NCBI RefSeq assembly: GCF_902806695.1
Contig: NZ_CADCXN010000065.1
Coordinates: 1 to 39,044, forward strand
DNA: 39,044 nucleotides
From: Candidatus Methylobacter favarea
GTDB lineage: Bacteria; Pseudomonadota; Gammaproteobacteria; Methylococcales; Methylomonadaceae
Reading direction: 5' to 3'
Part shown: piece after piece, positions 26,226 to 33,959 of the stretch
Layout of the letters: every line of letters starts with the position of its first letter
How positions within the stretch are numbered: the first letter of the stretch is position 1
The notes under the pieces: generated by a model
The model's input: only the letters and a program-made list of their open reading frames with translations
The model's database searches: none
Told to the model about the DNA's origin: nothing
Position numbers and translations under genes: made by a program

Positions 26226-27721
26226 GCCTGATCTCCCTGTTCTTCCTCTTCCAGACCCGCTTCCGCCATCTCGACAGCGCGGAAAATTGCCCGGCCTTTA
26301 TTCATGGTTTCATCCCACTCATTTTGGGGTACTGAATCATAAACGATGCCGGCCCCGGCTTGTATATGCAGTATTTTGTCTTTTATGACGGCGGTTCTGA
26401 TCGCAATCGCCGTATCCAGATTGCCTGACCAGGCAATGTAACCGACCGCGCCGGCATAAATGCCGCGTTTGACCGGCTCCAGCTCATCAATGATTTCCAT
26501 CGCGCGTATTTTGGGCGCGCCGCTGACGGTGCCGGCCGGAAAAGTGGCGGCGAGCACATCAAAGGCGTTCTGCCCCGGTTTTAATTGGCCGGTGACATTG
26601 GAGACAATATGCATGACATGCGAGTAGCGTTCGACTATCATTTTATCGGTCAGCTTCACGGTGCCGCAGGCGGCGACCCGGCCGGCATCATTGCGGCCCA
26701 AATCAATCAGCATCAAATGCTCCGCCAGTTCCTTGGGATCAGCCAGCAAGTCTTTTTCCAGCGCCATATCCTGTTCATGCGTTGCCCCGCGCGGACGGGT
26801 GCCGGCAATCGGGCGGACGGTGACGCTATCATCTTCCAGCCTGACCAGTATTTCCGGCGATGAACCGACAATATGAAAATCGTTCAGGTTCAGATAAAAC
26901 ATGTAGGGCGAAGGATTCAGGCAGCGCAAGGCCCGATACAAATTAAGCGGCGATGCTGAATAAGGCACCGACATGCGCTGGGATAACACCACCTGCATGA
27001 TGTCGCCGGCAATAATGTAGTCTTTGGCCTTGAGCACGGCATCTTCAAAGCCTTGCCGGGTAAAACCTGAAACAAAGTCAGCTTCATAAACGCGTCTGGC
27101 TGTGCAATGCCTAGCCGGCTCGGCTTTCAACTCCCGCAGCTTGACGGCTAATTCATTTAACCGGGCTACAGCGAGATGATAGGCATTATCGGTCTCTGGA
27201 TTGGCATGTGTCAGCAGCAGCATTTTGCCGGACAGATTATCAAAAACCAGTATTTCTTCTGACACCATCAGCAGAATATCAGGACATCCCAAGGCATCCG
27301 GTTTTTCCGTTCCCTGCAAGCGAGGCTCAATATAGCGAATGGTTTCATAGCCGAAATAACCGACCAGACCGCCGTTAAATCGCGGCAGCTCGGCAATATC
27401 CGGCACCCGATAGCGCGCTTTAAACTGCTCTACCCACGCCAGCGGATTCTCTTCCAGGGCTGTTTCAATTATTTCGCCGTCTTGTTCCAGCGTGATTTGC
27501 CTGCCGGTGATTTTGACGATGGTTTTGCAGGGCAGTCCGATAATGGAATAGCGTCCCCACTGCTCTCCTCCATGAACGGATTCAAATAAATAGGAGTAGG
27601 GGCCGGCGGCCAGTTTCAGGTAAGCGCTCAAGGGCGTATCCAGATCAGCCAGGATTTCCCTGCTGACAGGGATGCGGTTATAGCCCTGCCGGGTGTATTG
27701 ATTGAATTGTTCTGGAGTCAT
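26222..27721 (-). CDS. trpE: Anthranilate synthase component I
   Basis: Converts chorismate to anthranilate. 499 residues. The N-terminal tryptophan-feedback motif is LFES (45-48, a variant of LLES) in [20 protein letters not shown]. The C-terminal chorismate-binding domain has [40 protein letters not shown] and [18 protein letters not shown]. Length and motifs fit TrpE, not PabB. It lies 63 bases after rpe and overlaps trpG. The family often has gph between rpe and trpE; it is missing here. No Trp-rich leader peptide was seen. Confidence 0.96.
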   Translation of the reverse strand: MTPEQFNQYTRQGYNRIPVSREILADLDTPLSAYLKLAAGPYSYLFESVHGGEQWGRYSIIGLPCKTIVKITGRQITLEQDGEIIETALEENPLAWVEQFKARYRVPDIAELPRFNGGLVGYFGYETIRYIEPRLQGTEKPDALGCPDILLMVSEEILVFDNLSGKMLLLTHANPETDNAYHLAVARLNELAVKLRELKAEPARHCTARRVYEADFVSGFTRQGFEDAVLKAKDYIIAGDIMQVVLSQRMSVPYSASPLNLYRALRCLNPSPYMFYLNLNDFHIVGSSPEILVRLEDDSVTVRPIAGTRPRGATHEQDMALEKDLLADPKELAEHLMLIDLGRNDAGRVAACGTVKLTDKMIVERYSHVMHIVSNVTGQLKPGQNAFDVLAATFPAGTVSGAPKIRAMEIIDELEPVKRGIYAGAVGYIAWSGNLDTAIAIRTAVIKDKILHIQAGAGIVYDSVPQNEWDETMNKGRAIFRAVEMAEAGLEEEEQGDQA

Positions 27722-27784
27722 TATGGGCCGTTTAGCTACGCACTGTTTAATAAAACGAACGATCAGGCCGGGGCATGGCTATCA

Positions 27785-28456
27785 TTACCCTGCTTTAGCC
27801 AATTCGGAGCGCATGTCGTCTATTACTTTTTTATAATCGGGCTGGTTAAAAATCGCTGAGCCAGCCACAAAAATATCTGCGCCGGCTGCTTTAATTTCGC
27901 GGATATTGTCAGTTTTTACGCCGCCGTCAATTTCCAGCCGAATATCAAACCCGCTCTCGTCAATCAGTTTCCTGACTTGCCGTAATTTGGCAAGCGCAGA
28001 AGGTAAAAACGATTGTCCGCCAAATCCCGGATTAACCGACATCAGTAAAATAATATCCAGTTTATCCATGACATACTCCAGATGGCTCAAAGGGGTGCCG
28101 GGATTAAACACCAGTCCGGCCTTGCAGCCGCAATCATGAATTAATTGCAGGGTCCGGTCGATATGAACGGAACCTTCAGGATGAAAAGTGATGATGCTGG
28201 CTCCGGCTTTGGCAAAATCAGGCACGATCCGGTCCACCGGCTCGACCATCAGATGCACATCAATCGGGGCGGTAACGCCGTGCTTCCTTAAGGCCTCGCA
28301 GACCAATGGCCCAATGGTGAGATTCGGTACAAAATGATTATCCATGACATCAAAATGCACAACATCAGCGCCTGCTGATAAAACCTTATCCACTTCTTCG
28401 CCTAATTTGGCGAAATTGGCGGATAAAATGGAAGGAGCAATCCAGTTTTCTTTCAT
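27785..28456 (-). CDS. rpe: Ribulose-phosphate 3-epimerase
   Basis: Interconverts D-ribulose 5-phosphate and D-xylulose 5-phosphate (pentose phosphate pathway; also central in ribulose monophosphate formaldehyde assimilation). The ATG at 28456 ([20 protein letters not shown]) has GAGG about nine bases upstream and gives 223 residues, the family size. The longer frame adds 22 atypical residues. Motifs: APSILSADF-type [42 protein letters not shown], and [12 protein letters not shown]. It is the first gene of the rpe-trpE-trpG run, which diverges from the FAH-family gene. Confidence 0.97.
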   Translation of the reverse strand: MKENWIAPSILSANFAKLGEEVDKVLSAGADVVHFDVMDNHFVPNLTIGPLVCEALRKHGVTAPIDVHLMVEPVDRIVPDFAKAGASIITFHPEGSVHIDRTLQLIHDCGCKAGLVFNPGTPLSHLEYVMDKLDIILLMSVNPGFGGQSFLPSALAKLRQVRKLIDESGFDIRLEIDGGVKTDNIREIKAAGADIFVAGSAIFNQPDYKKVIDDMRSELAKAG

Positions 28457-28531
28457 TTTCTGATCCTCGTTATTAAAGCTGCTGATTATATCTTTTTTTT
28501 TGCTTGCGTTCTCGTCTTGCAATCTGCGTTA

Positions 28532-28537
28532 TACAAT
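28532..28537 (+). promoter_or_regulatory. Candidate -10 box for the FAH-family gene
   Basis: TACAAT (28532-28537) inside TATACAAT. A matching -35 at 17 bases is not good. The ATG at 28571 follows about 33 bases later. Confidence 0.3.
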
Positions 28538-28570
28538 AGACGCACTTTAAATCCTCAGGGAATTAATCCG

Positions 28571-29443
28571 ATGAAGCTGGCAACCTTTACCCATAATAGC
28601 CAAACCCGTGTCGGCGCCGTAATAGAGGATAGGGTCGTCGACAGTAAAAACTGTCCTGAAATCCCCGCCGCCATGATTGAATTTTTGGCCGCCGGCTCAA
28701 GGGCTCTGGAAGCCATGCAAGGGCTAATCCGCAGCGGCAGCGGCCGTATTCCGCTGGCTGAAGTAAAGCTGGATGCGCCCGTGCCGCGGCCGGGCAAGTA
28801 TCTTGCCATCAGCCTGAACTATGCCGATCATATTGCCGAAATCGGCCTCGAAAAGCCTGAATATCCCTCTTTTTTTAGCAAACAAGGCAGCTGTGTTATT
28901 GCTCATGGCGATGCCATTTACCGGCCCAAAGTATCGGACAAGCTGGATTATGAAGGCGAACTGGCGTTTGTTATCGGCAAACGCTGCCGGCATGTACCGG
29001 TCGATAAAGCGCATCAGGTAATTGCCGGCTTCACCATTGCCAATGATGTGTCCGTGCGCGACTGGCAGTTCCGCTCGCCCACTTTCACTGTGGGCAAATC
29101 CTTTGACACGGCAGGACCTCTGGGTCCCTGGCTAGTGACCAGCGATGAAATCAGCGATCCGCATAAGCTGAATCTTAAAACCTGGATTGATAATGACAAG
29201 CGTCAGGACTCAAATACCCGGCACATGATTTTTAACTGTTATGAAATGGTTGCCTATTTATCGCAGGCAATGACCTTGGAACCGGGCGATATTATTGCCA
29301 CCGGCACACCCGGCGGCGTCGGGGTAAAAATGACTCCGCGCGGCTATATGAAGCCGGGGCAAACCGTCCGGGTTGAAATAGAAGGCATCGGCACGCTGGT
29401 TAATACTGTTATTGACGAGCCGGATAATCTGGCCGCGTATTAA
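28571..29443 (+). CDS. Fumarylacetoacetate hydrolase (FAH) family protein
   Basis: 291-codon frame (290 residues) from ATG 28571, with AGGGA nine bases upstream. Members of this family hydrolyse or decarboxylate beta-diketo acids such as acylpyruvates or oxaloacetate, using a divalent metal. C-terminal FAH domain: ISLNYADHIAEIG, PSFFSKQGSCVIAHGD, metal ligands in DYEGELAFVIGKRC, ANDVSVRDWQFR, KSFDTAGPLGPW, and EPGDIIATGTPGGVGVKMTP. The N-terminal domain of about 70 residues is that of the FAHD1/HpcE-like branch. The substrate cannot be assigned: no aromatic catabolic cluster surrounds it. It diverges from rpe. Confidence 0.92.
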   Translation: MKLATFTHNSQTRVGAVIEDRVVDSKNCPEIPAAMIEFLAAGSRALEAMQGLIRSGSGRIPLAEVKLDAPVPRPGKYLAISLNYADHIAEIGLEKPEYPSFFSKQGSCVIAHGDAIYRPKVSDKLDYEGELAFVIGKRCRHVPVDKAHQVIAGFTIANDVSVRDWQFRSPTFTVGKSFDTAGPLGPWLVTSDEISDPHKLNLKTWIDNDKRQDSNTRHMIFNCYEMVAYLSQAMTLEPGDIIATGTPGGVGVKMTPRGYMKPGQTVRVEIEGIGTLVNTVIDEPDNLAAY

Positions 29444-29592
29444 GCCATCAGGAAAAGCGGGGCGCCTCTGGCATTGTATCTCCTGCCTGACTTTCAACCC
29501 GGCTTTAGACTTAATCTGGACGGCCGCGGCGATGGCTGAATCGCCCCGGCATATCATGCTGTATTTGCTGTGCTGCATGGCAGGGATTTTTA

Positions 29593-31194
29593 TTACTTTG
29601 GTCTGGCATGAAAAAAACTTAATTTCTTCTGCCATATTTTATCAACCGGCTTTGGCGGCAAACGAAATAAGACCGTTACTTTCAAACCGCTGAACTGCGA
29701 CTGCCCCAGAACAAGTTCGGCGCCATGAATGGCGGCGATCCGCTGGACAATTGAAAAGCCAAGGCCGGTGCCTTTGGCAATATGCGCAGTTTCACTACAG
29801 CGATGGAAGCGTTTAAGGGAATTTTCATATTGATCAGGATCTATTCCGGGTCCTGAGTCTTCCACACAAAATTGCAATTGTTTTCCCTTTTCTTCGAGAC
29901 TTATTACTATAAGGCCCTGGGGCGGCGTATATTTAATGGCGTTATCAATAACGTTTCTGATTAAAATAGTAATTAATGGCGCATTAAAAATAATCGGTAT
30001 CGCCTTTTCCTCTATAAATTCCATTTGAATCCGCTTTTTATGGGCCTCCCGCTCCAACTCCGCAACCACCCGCACTACTTCGCGACCCAGATCGCCACTT
30101 TCTTTAGGTAAAAATTCCGTGTTCGATTCAATGCGCGAGAAAGTCAGCAGTTGCTGCACCATATAGGTCATTCTGTTTACAGCCTGCTCAATTCTCTTAA
30201 GAGCCTGTTTGCGCACCTCCTCATCAGTAGTTCTTAACGCGACCTGAGCCTGAGTCAGCAATCCGGCTAAAGGCGTTCTTAATTCATGAGAAGCGTCTGC
30301 CGTAAAGCGGCGTTCATTTTCAAAAGCCTCTTCAAGCTGGGCGAACAGATTGTTAATCTCATTAACCACAGGAATGATTTCCTTGGGCAGTTTTTTGGTT
30401 GAGAGCGGTTTGAGATAACTTGCTTCACGCTTGGCAAGCTGTCTTTCCAGCCGGTTAATAGGCTTTAGGGAGCGGCCGACAATTATCCAGATAACAATAC
30501 CCAGAAACGGCAGTCCGATAAGAAATTGAGTTACTAATTGCGTCGATATTTCATCAGTTAACTCGGTTCGAATTTCTTCCTTTTGCGCGACATGGATAAC
30601 ATATTCATTTGTTGAATTGGCGGCGCTGAATACATGCCATAAATTGCCATCTATATTGGTTTCGCTGAAGCCATTGAATGAAGTGGAAAAAGCAAATTTC
30701 GGCGCGCTTTCCGAACGCAATAACAAGCCGTTTTTCTTGGACCATAGCTGAAAAGCAATTTTTCTTTCGTATTTATGGCGCAAAGCGTTGACTTGCAGAA
30801 TCTCATCAAACACATGCCATAAGTGGGCATCAAAATTTTTTTCGCTGAAACCATGCACTGAGAATTTCGGATCTCTTTCCGAATGCAGCAGCAAGCCATC
30901 GTCTTCAGACCATAGCTGATAAGCCAGCTTTCTTTCATATTGATTGGCTAAAGCCGGAGTATGCACAAGCTCATCATTCTGATCCTGTTTCCAATGCCTT
31001 GCTAGAGGACCTTCATTGTGCAAGCTCTCTACAAAAGTCAACAGCACTTTTGCCGATTGGGCGAGTTCCGCGTCAAACAGATCAGCGACTTCATCACGGG
31101 TTACTTTATAGCTTATATAAGTGGTAATCCCCCATATCAGCATTGATGCGGTAAGCAATGTAAATAGCAGAATTTGCCGAAGGGAGTAGTGCAT
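29593..31194 (-). CDS. Sensor histidine kinase (QseC/PmrB-like) with a duplicated sensor segment
   Basis: Inner-membrane kinase, 533 residues, partner of the response regulator immediately upstream (TAATG overlap). Span 1 is about 8-28 and span 2 about 221-240. A HAMP-like linker follows, then HisKA with His-303 (ASHELRTPLAG), N-box RNVIDNAIKYTP, and G-boxes VEDSGPGID and GTGLGFSIVQRI. The periplasmic part holds two copies of one module: residues 85-129 (QYERKLAYQLWS to HLWHVF) and 140-189 (KYERKIAFQLWS to NLWHVF), with GLLL..SE and GFSE in both. QseC-type kinases usually have one such unit. Signal unknown; candidates from the family are metal ions, pH or cationic peptides. Confidence 0.93.
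   Translation of the reverse strand: MHYSLRQILLFTLLTASMLIWGITTYISYKVTRDEVADLFDAELAQSAKVLLTFVESLHNEGPLARHWKQDQNDELVHTPALANQYERKLAYQLWSEDDGLLLHSERDPKFSVHGFSEKNFDAHLWHVFDEILQVNALRHKYERKIAFQLWSKKNGLLLRSESAPKFAFSTSFNGFSETNIDGNLWHVFSAANSTNEYVIHVAQKEEIRTELTDEISTQLVTQFLIGLPFLGIVIWIIVGRSLKPINRLERQLAKREASYLKPLSTKKLPKEIIPVVNEINNLFAQLEEAFENERRFTADASHELRTPLAGLLTQAQVALRTTDEEVRKQALKRIEQAVNRMTYMVQQLLTFSRIESNTEFLPKESGDLGREVVRVVAELEREAHKKRIQMEFIEEKAIPIIFNAPLITILIRNVIDNAIKYTPPQGLIVISLEEKGKQLQFCVEDSGPGIDPDQYENSLKRFHRCSETAHIAKGTGLGFSIVQRIAAIHGAELVLGQSQFSGLKVTVLFRLPPKPVDKIWQKKLSFFHARPK
30628..30942 (-). repeat. Internal tandem duplication within the kinase sensor domain
   Basis: Two in-frame copies at 30808-30942 and 30628-30777, separated by about ten codons. 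They are alike at both DNA and protein level, for example CGAATGCAGCAGCAAGCC versus CGAACGCAATAACAAGCC on the plus strand. The second copy has a few extra residues. The likeness at DNA level suggests a fairly recent duplication. Confidence 0.75.
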
Positions 31195-31853
31195 TAATCC
31201 TCATCAATAATATAGCCTACACCTCTGACAGTGCGAATAAGCATAGGGTCAAGTTTTTTCCGTAAATAATGAATGTGAACCTCAACGGTATTGCTTTCTA
31301 TATCGGAATTCCAGGAGTACAGACTTTCTTCAAGCCGGGCACGGGAAATAACCCGGCCTATATTACTCATCAGAAAGCTCAGTATTTCAAATTCTTTTTG
31401 TGACAGATCTACCTTGTCATTATGCAAGGTAACCTGATGGGAGGCGGGATCCAGAATAATGCCCTTATGTTCGATATTGGGCCCGCTTCTGCCTTCATTC
31501 CTTCTGGCCAGCGCTCTTAATCTGGCACAGACTTCATTCAGGTCAAACGGTTTGATAACAAAATCATCGGCGCCGCTATCCAGGCCCAATATGCGGTCAG
31601 GAACAGTATCTTTAGCCGTCAGCACCAACACCGGCGTTTCATCCTTACGGCCTCTCAAGGCGCGCAAAATATCCATGCCATTCATATCCGGCAAATTAAG
31701 ATCCAATACTATCAACTCATAACTGTTGATTTTCAAGGCCTCATCCGCCAGTTTGCCATTCGTCAACCAGTCAACCGCATAGCCTTCCATTTTCAAACCC
31801 GCAACCAGACCATCGCCCAGTATTTCATCATCTTCAACCAGTAAAAGTCGCAT
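31194..31853 (-). CDS. OmpR-family response regulator (PmrA/QseB-like)
   Basis: 219-residue DNA-binding response regulator. The receiver domain has the acidic pocket EDDE (7-10), phosphoacceptor Asp-51 (VLDLNLPD), Thr in VLTAKD, and Lys in VIKPFDLNE. The C-terminal winged helix has LSQKEFEILSFLMSNIGRVI and VEVHIHYLRKKLD. Its stop overlaps the kinase start by one base. The sequence most resembles the PmrA/QseB/BasR group. A perfect YTTAAK-N5-YTTAAK box lies about 52 bases upstream of the ATG at 31905-31921, which predicts autoregulation. PmrA relatives often control lipid A modification genes. Confidence 0.94.
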   Translation of the reverse strand: MRLLLVEDDEILGDGLVAGLKMEGYAVDWLTNGKLADEALKINSYELIVLDLNLPDMNGMDILRALRGRKDETPVLVLTAKDTVPDRILGLDSGADDFVIKPFDLNEVCARLRALARRNEGRSGPNIEHKGIILDPASHQVTLHNDKVDLSQKEFEILSFLMSNIGRVISRARLEESLYSWNSDIESNTVEVHIHYLRKKLDPMLIRTVRGVGYIIDED

Positions 31854-31904
31854 GTACTCTGAATTTTAAATATTTTTTACGAACTATGAGCTTAACCAGA
31901 CAAA

Positions 31905-31921
31905 ATTAAGCCGTACTTAAG
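31905..31921 (-). promoter_or_regulatory. PmrA-type box upstream of the response regulator
   Basis: On the minus strand CTTAAG-TACGG-CTTAAT fits YTTAAK-N5-YTTAAK exactly. A further TTAAG half-site follows on the same strand (around 31889-31895). The position, about 52 bases before the response regulator start, suits promoter-proximal autoregulation. Confidence 0.65.
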
Positions 31922-32014
31922 TTTTGCCCCTGGCAGCCCCGGCAACACAACGTTATTTTTAAAGAACTTTCATGTTAAACTGACTTCATCTAAAACTAAA
32001 CCGTTAAAACGTCC

Positions 32015-33148
32015 TTGTTGCCGCTCAGTCTTTATATTCATATTCCCTGGTGTATTAAAAAATGCCCTTATTGCGATTTTAATTCGCATGCGCTTAAAGC
32101 CAGTCTGCCGGAAGATGCCTATATAAATGCATTGTTGAATGATTTAGCCAGAGATCTGCAACTTTATAATATTTCCCGAAGCATCCATAGTATCTTTATC
32201 GGCGGCGGCACTCCCAGCCTGTTTTCACCTGAGTCGCTAAGTCGGTTATTACAGGGCGTAAAACATCTGGTTGCGCTCAAGGATAATCTGGAGATTACCC
32301 TGGAAGCAAATCCAGGTACATTCGAGAGCCATAAATTCTCAGAGTTCAAATCCGTGGGCATCAATCGCTTATCTATAGGCATCCAAAGCTTCAGCGATAA
32401 CTTGCTAAAAAAACTGGGCAGGGTTCATTCTGCTTCCGAAGCCATTCTTGCCGCTGAAATTGCCCATCAGTCAGGCTTTGAAAATTTTAACCTGGATTTG
32501 ATGTTCGGCTTGCCGGGAGCCAGCCCTGACAGCAGCCAAGCAGACATAGCAACAGCGATAAGCCTGAACCCGGCGCATATTTCCTTCTACCAGTTAACTC
32601 TGGAGCCCAATACCTGGTTTTATAAATTTCCTCCCAAGCTGCCTGATGATGAAGCTGTCTTTAGCACACAAACGGCCTGCCAGAACCTGTTAGCATCTCA
32701 TGGCTATCAGCACTATGAAATTTCCGCCTACAGCCTGGAAGGCTTGCGTTGCCGGCATAATTTAAACTATTGGCAATTTGGCGATTATCTCGGTATCGGC
32801 GCCGGCGCTCACGGAAAAATCACCCGGAATTTGCCGCAGGGCATTATACGCACCTTCAAACCCAAAAACCCGGAGCAATATTTAGGCGATACGCATAAAA
32901 ACGGCAAAGCCGAGGCCGTTGCTGTCGCTGAATTGCCTCTGGAATTTGTTATGAATCATTTACGCCTGAAACAGGGTTTTACCCTGGATACCTATCGATC
33001 AACCACCGGCCTTTCCATTGATAGCCTTGATCCTGCATTAGCCGGTTGTTTGAAGCAAAACCTGGTTATCAGCGAAAATAATCATTATTATTGTTCAGAA
33101 AAAGGCTGGAATTTTCTGGACAGTATTTTGGAAAAGTTCATGGCTTGA
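32015..33148 (+). CDS. hemW: Radical SAM haem chaperone HemW
   Basis: Binds haem and delivers it to haem proteins; often annotated as oxygen-independent coproporphyrinogen oxidase-like. 377 residues, normal for HemW and shorter than HemN. The 4Fe-4S motif is C13-x3-C17-x2-C20 (CIKKCPYCDFNSHA), followed by FIGGGTPSLFSPE, EANPGTFE, GINRLSIGIQSF, NLDLMFGLPG, and the C-terminal HemN_C-type domain (LPLEFVMNHLRLKQGF). No in-frame ATG exists. The start must be TTG 32015 or TTG 32018, and no good ribosome-binding site is seen. It is followed 38 bases later by pyrE. Confidence 0.93.
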   Translation: MLPLSLYIHIPWCIKKCPYCDFNSHALKASLPEDAYINALLNDLARDLQLYNISRSIHSIFIGGGTPSLFSPESLSRLLQGVKHLVALKDNLEITLEANPGTFESHKFSEFKSVGINRLSIGIQSFSDNLLKKLGRVHSASEAILAAEIAHQSGFENFNLDLMFGLPGASPDSSQADIATAISLNPAHISFYQLTLEPNTWFYKFPPKLPDDEAVFSTQTACQNLLASHGYQHYEISAYSLEGLRCRHNLNYWQFGDYLGIGAGAHGKITRNLPQGIIRTFKPKNPEQYLGDTHKNGKAEAVAVAELPLEFVMNHLRLKQGFTLDTYRSTTGLSIDSLDPALAGCLKQNLVISENNHYYCSEKGWNFLDSILEKFMA

Positions 33149-33186
33149 GCATAAATTCCTAAATCCCTCTCGTCCTATTTAATCTC

Positions 33187-33822
33187 ATGCTTGATTATCA
33201 AAAAGACTTTATTTCCTGTGCCCTGGAAGGCGGCGTATTAAAATTCGGCGAGTTCCTGTTAAAATCAGGCCGCATAAGTCCTTATTTCTTCAATACCGGC
33301 TTGTTTAATACCGGCGCTCAACTTGGAAAACTGGGCCAATTTTACGCTAGGGCGTTAATTCAATCCGGCATTAAAGCGGATGTTCTTTTCGGCCCGGCCT
33401 ATAAAGGCATTCCCCTGGTCAGCGCCACAGCCATTGCCTATGCCCAAATAACAGCTGTCGACATTCCCTTTGCCTTTAACCGCAAGGAAGCCAAAGATCA
33501 TGGCGAAGGCGGAACTCTGGTGGGTTTTCCCCTGCAAGGCAAGGTGCTTATTCTTGACGATGTTATAACCGCCGGCACCTCGGTAATAGAGTCAGTGGCC
33601 ATTATAAGAAAGGCCGGGGCAATGCCGGCAGGCGTATTGATTGCATTGGACAGGCAGGAGAAGGGGCAAAATGATATTTCGGCTATCGAAGAGATCAAAG
33701 TCCGTTTTGAAATGCCGGTTATTTCAATAATTAACCTCGACAATATCATTGAATATTTTACCCACAACTCCTGCACCCCGATAAGTGCATTAAAAACCTA
33801 CCAGCGCCGGTACGGTATTTAA
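33187..33822 (+). CDS. pyrE: Orotate phosphoribosyltransferase
   Basis: Joins orotate and PRPP to give OMP in pyrimidine synthesis. 211 residues. Motifs: SGRISPYFFNTGLFNTGAQL, FGPAYKGIPLVS, the flexible loop FNRKEAKDHGEGGTLVG (about 98-113), and the PRPP-binding LILDDVITAGTS (121-132). The ATG at 33187 lies 38 bases after hemW, so an operon is possible. The next gene starts 137 bases later. I recognised no attenuator upstream. Confidence 0.97.
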   Translation: MLDYQKDFISCALEGGVLKFGEFLLKSGRISPYFFNTGLFNTGAQLGKLGQFYARALIQSGIKADVLFGPAYKGIPLVSATAIAYAQITAVDIPFAFNRKEAKDHGEGGTLVGFPLQGKVLILDDVITAGTSVIESVAIIRKAGAMPAGVLIALDRQEKGQNDISAIEEIKVRFEMPVISIINLDNIIEYFTHNSCTPISALKTYQRRYGI

Positions 33823-33959
33823 AATAATGCCTGCCCCGCCAAAAATAAAAATGCCTCATCCGGCAGTTCCAGGGATATAGGCTACAATTACTGAAAAAAT
33901 ACCCCTAATCTGACAGTTAAACTAACTTACAAAACTGCGTCAGTAGCAAAAGGCTTAAC

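Noticed and set aside
28457-28570. Possible trp attenuator or leader peptide before rpe-trpE
   Set aside because: No run of Trp codons and no alternative terminator hairpin seen.
29528-29545. GGCGAT-N6-ATCGCC hairpin between the FAH gene and the kinase
   Set aside because: Short stem with no T tract; not enough to call a terminator.
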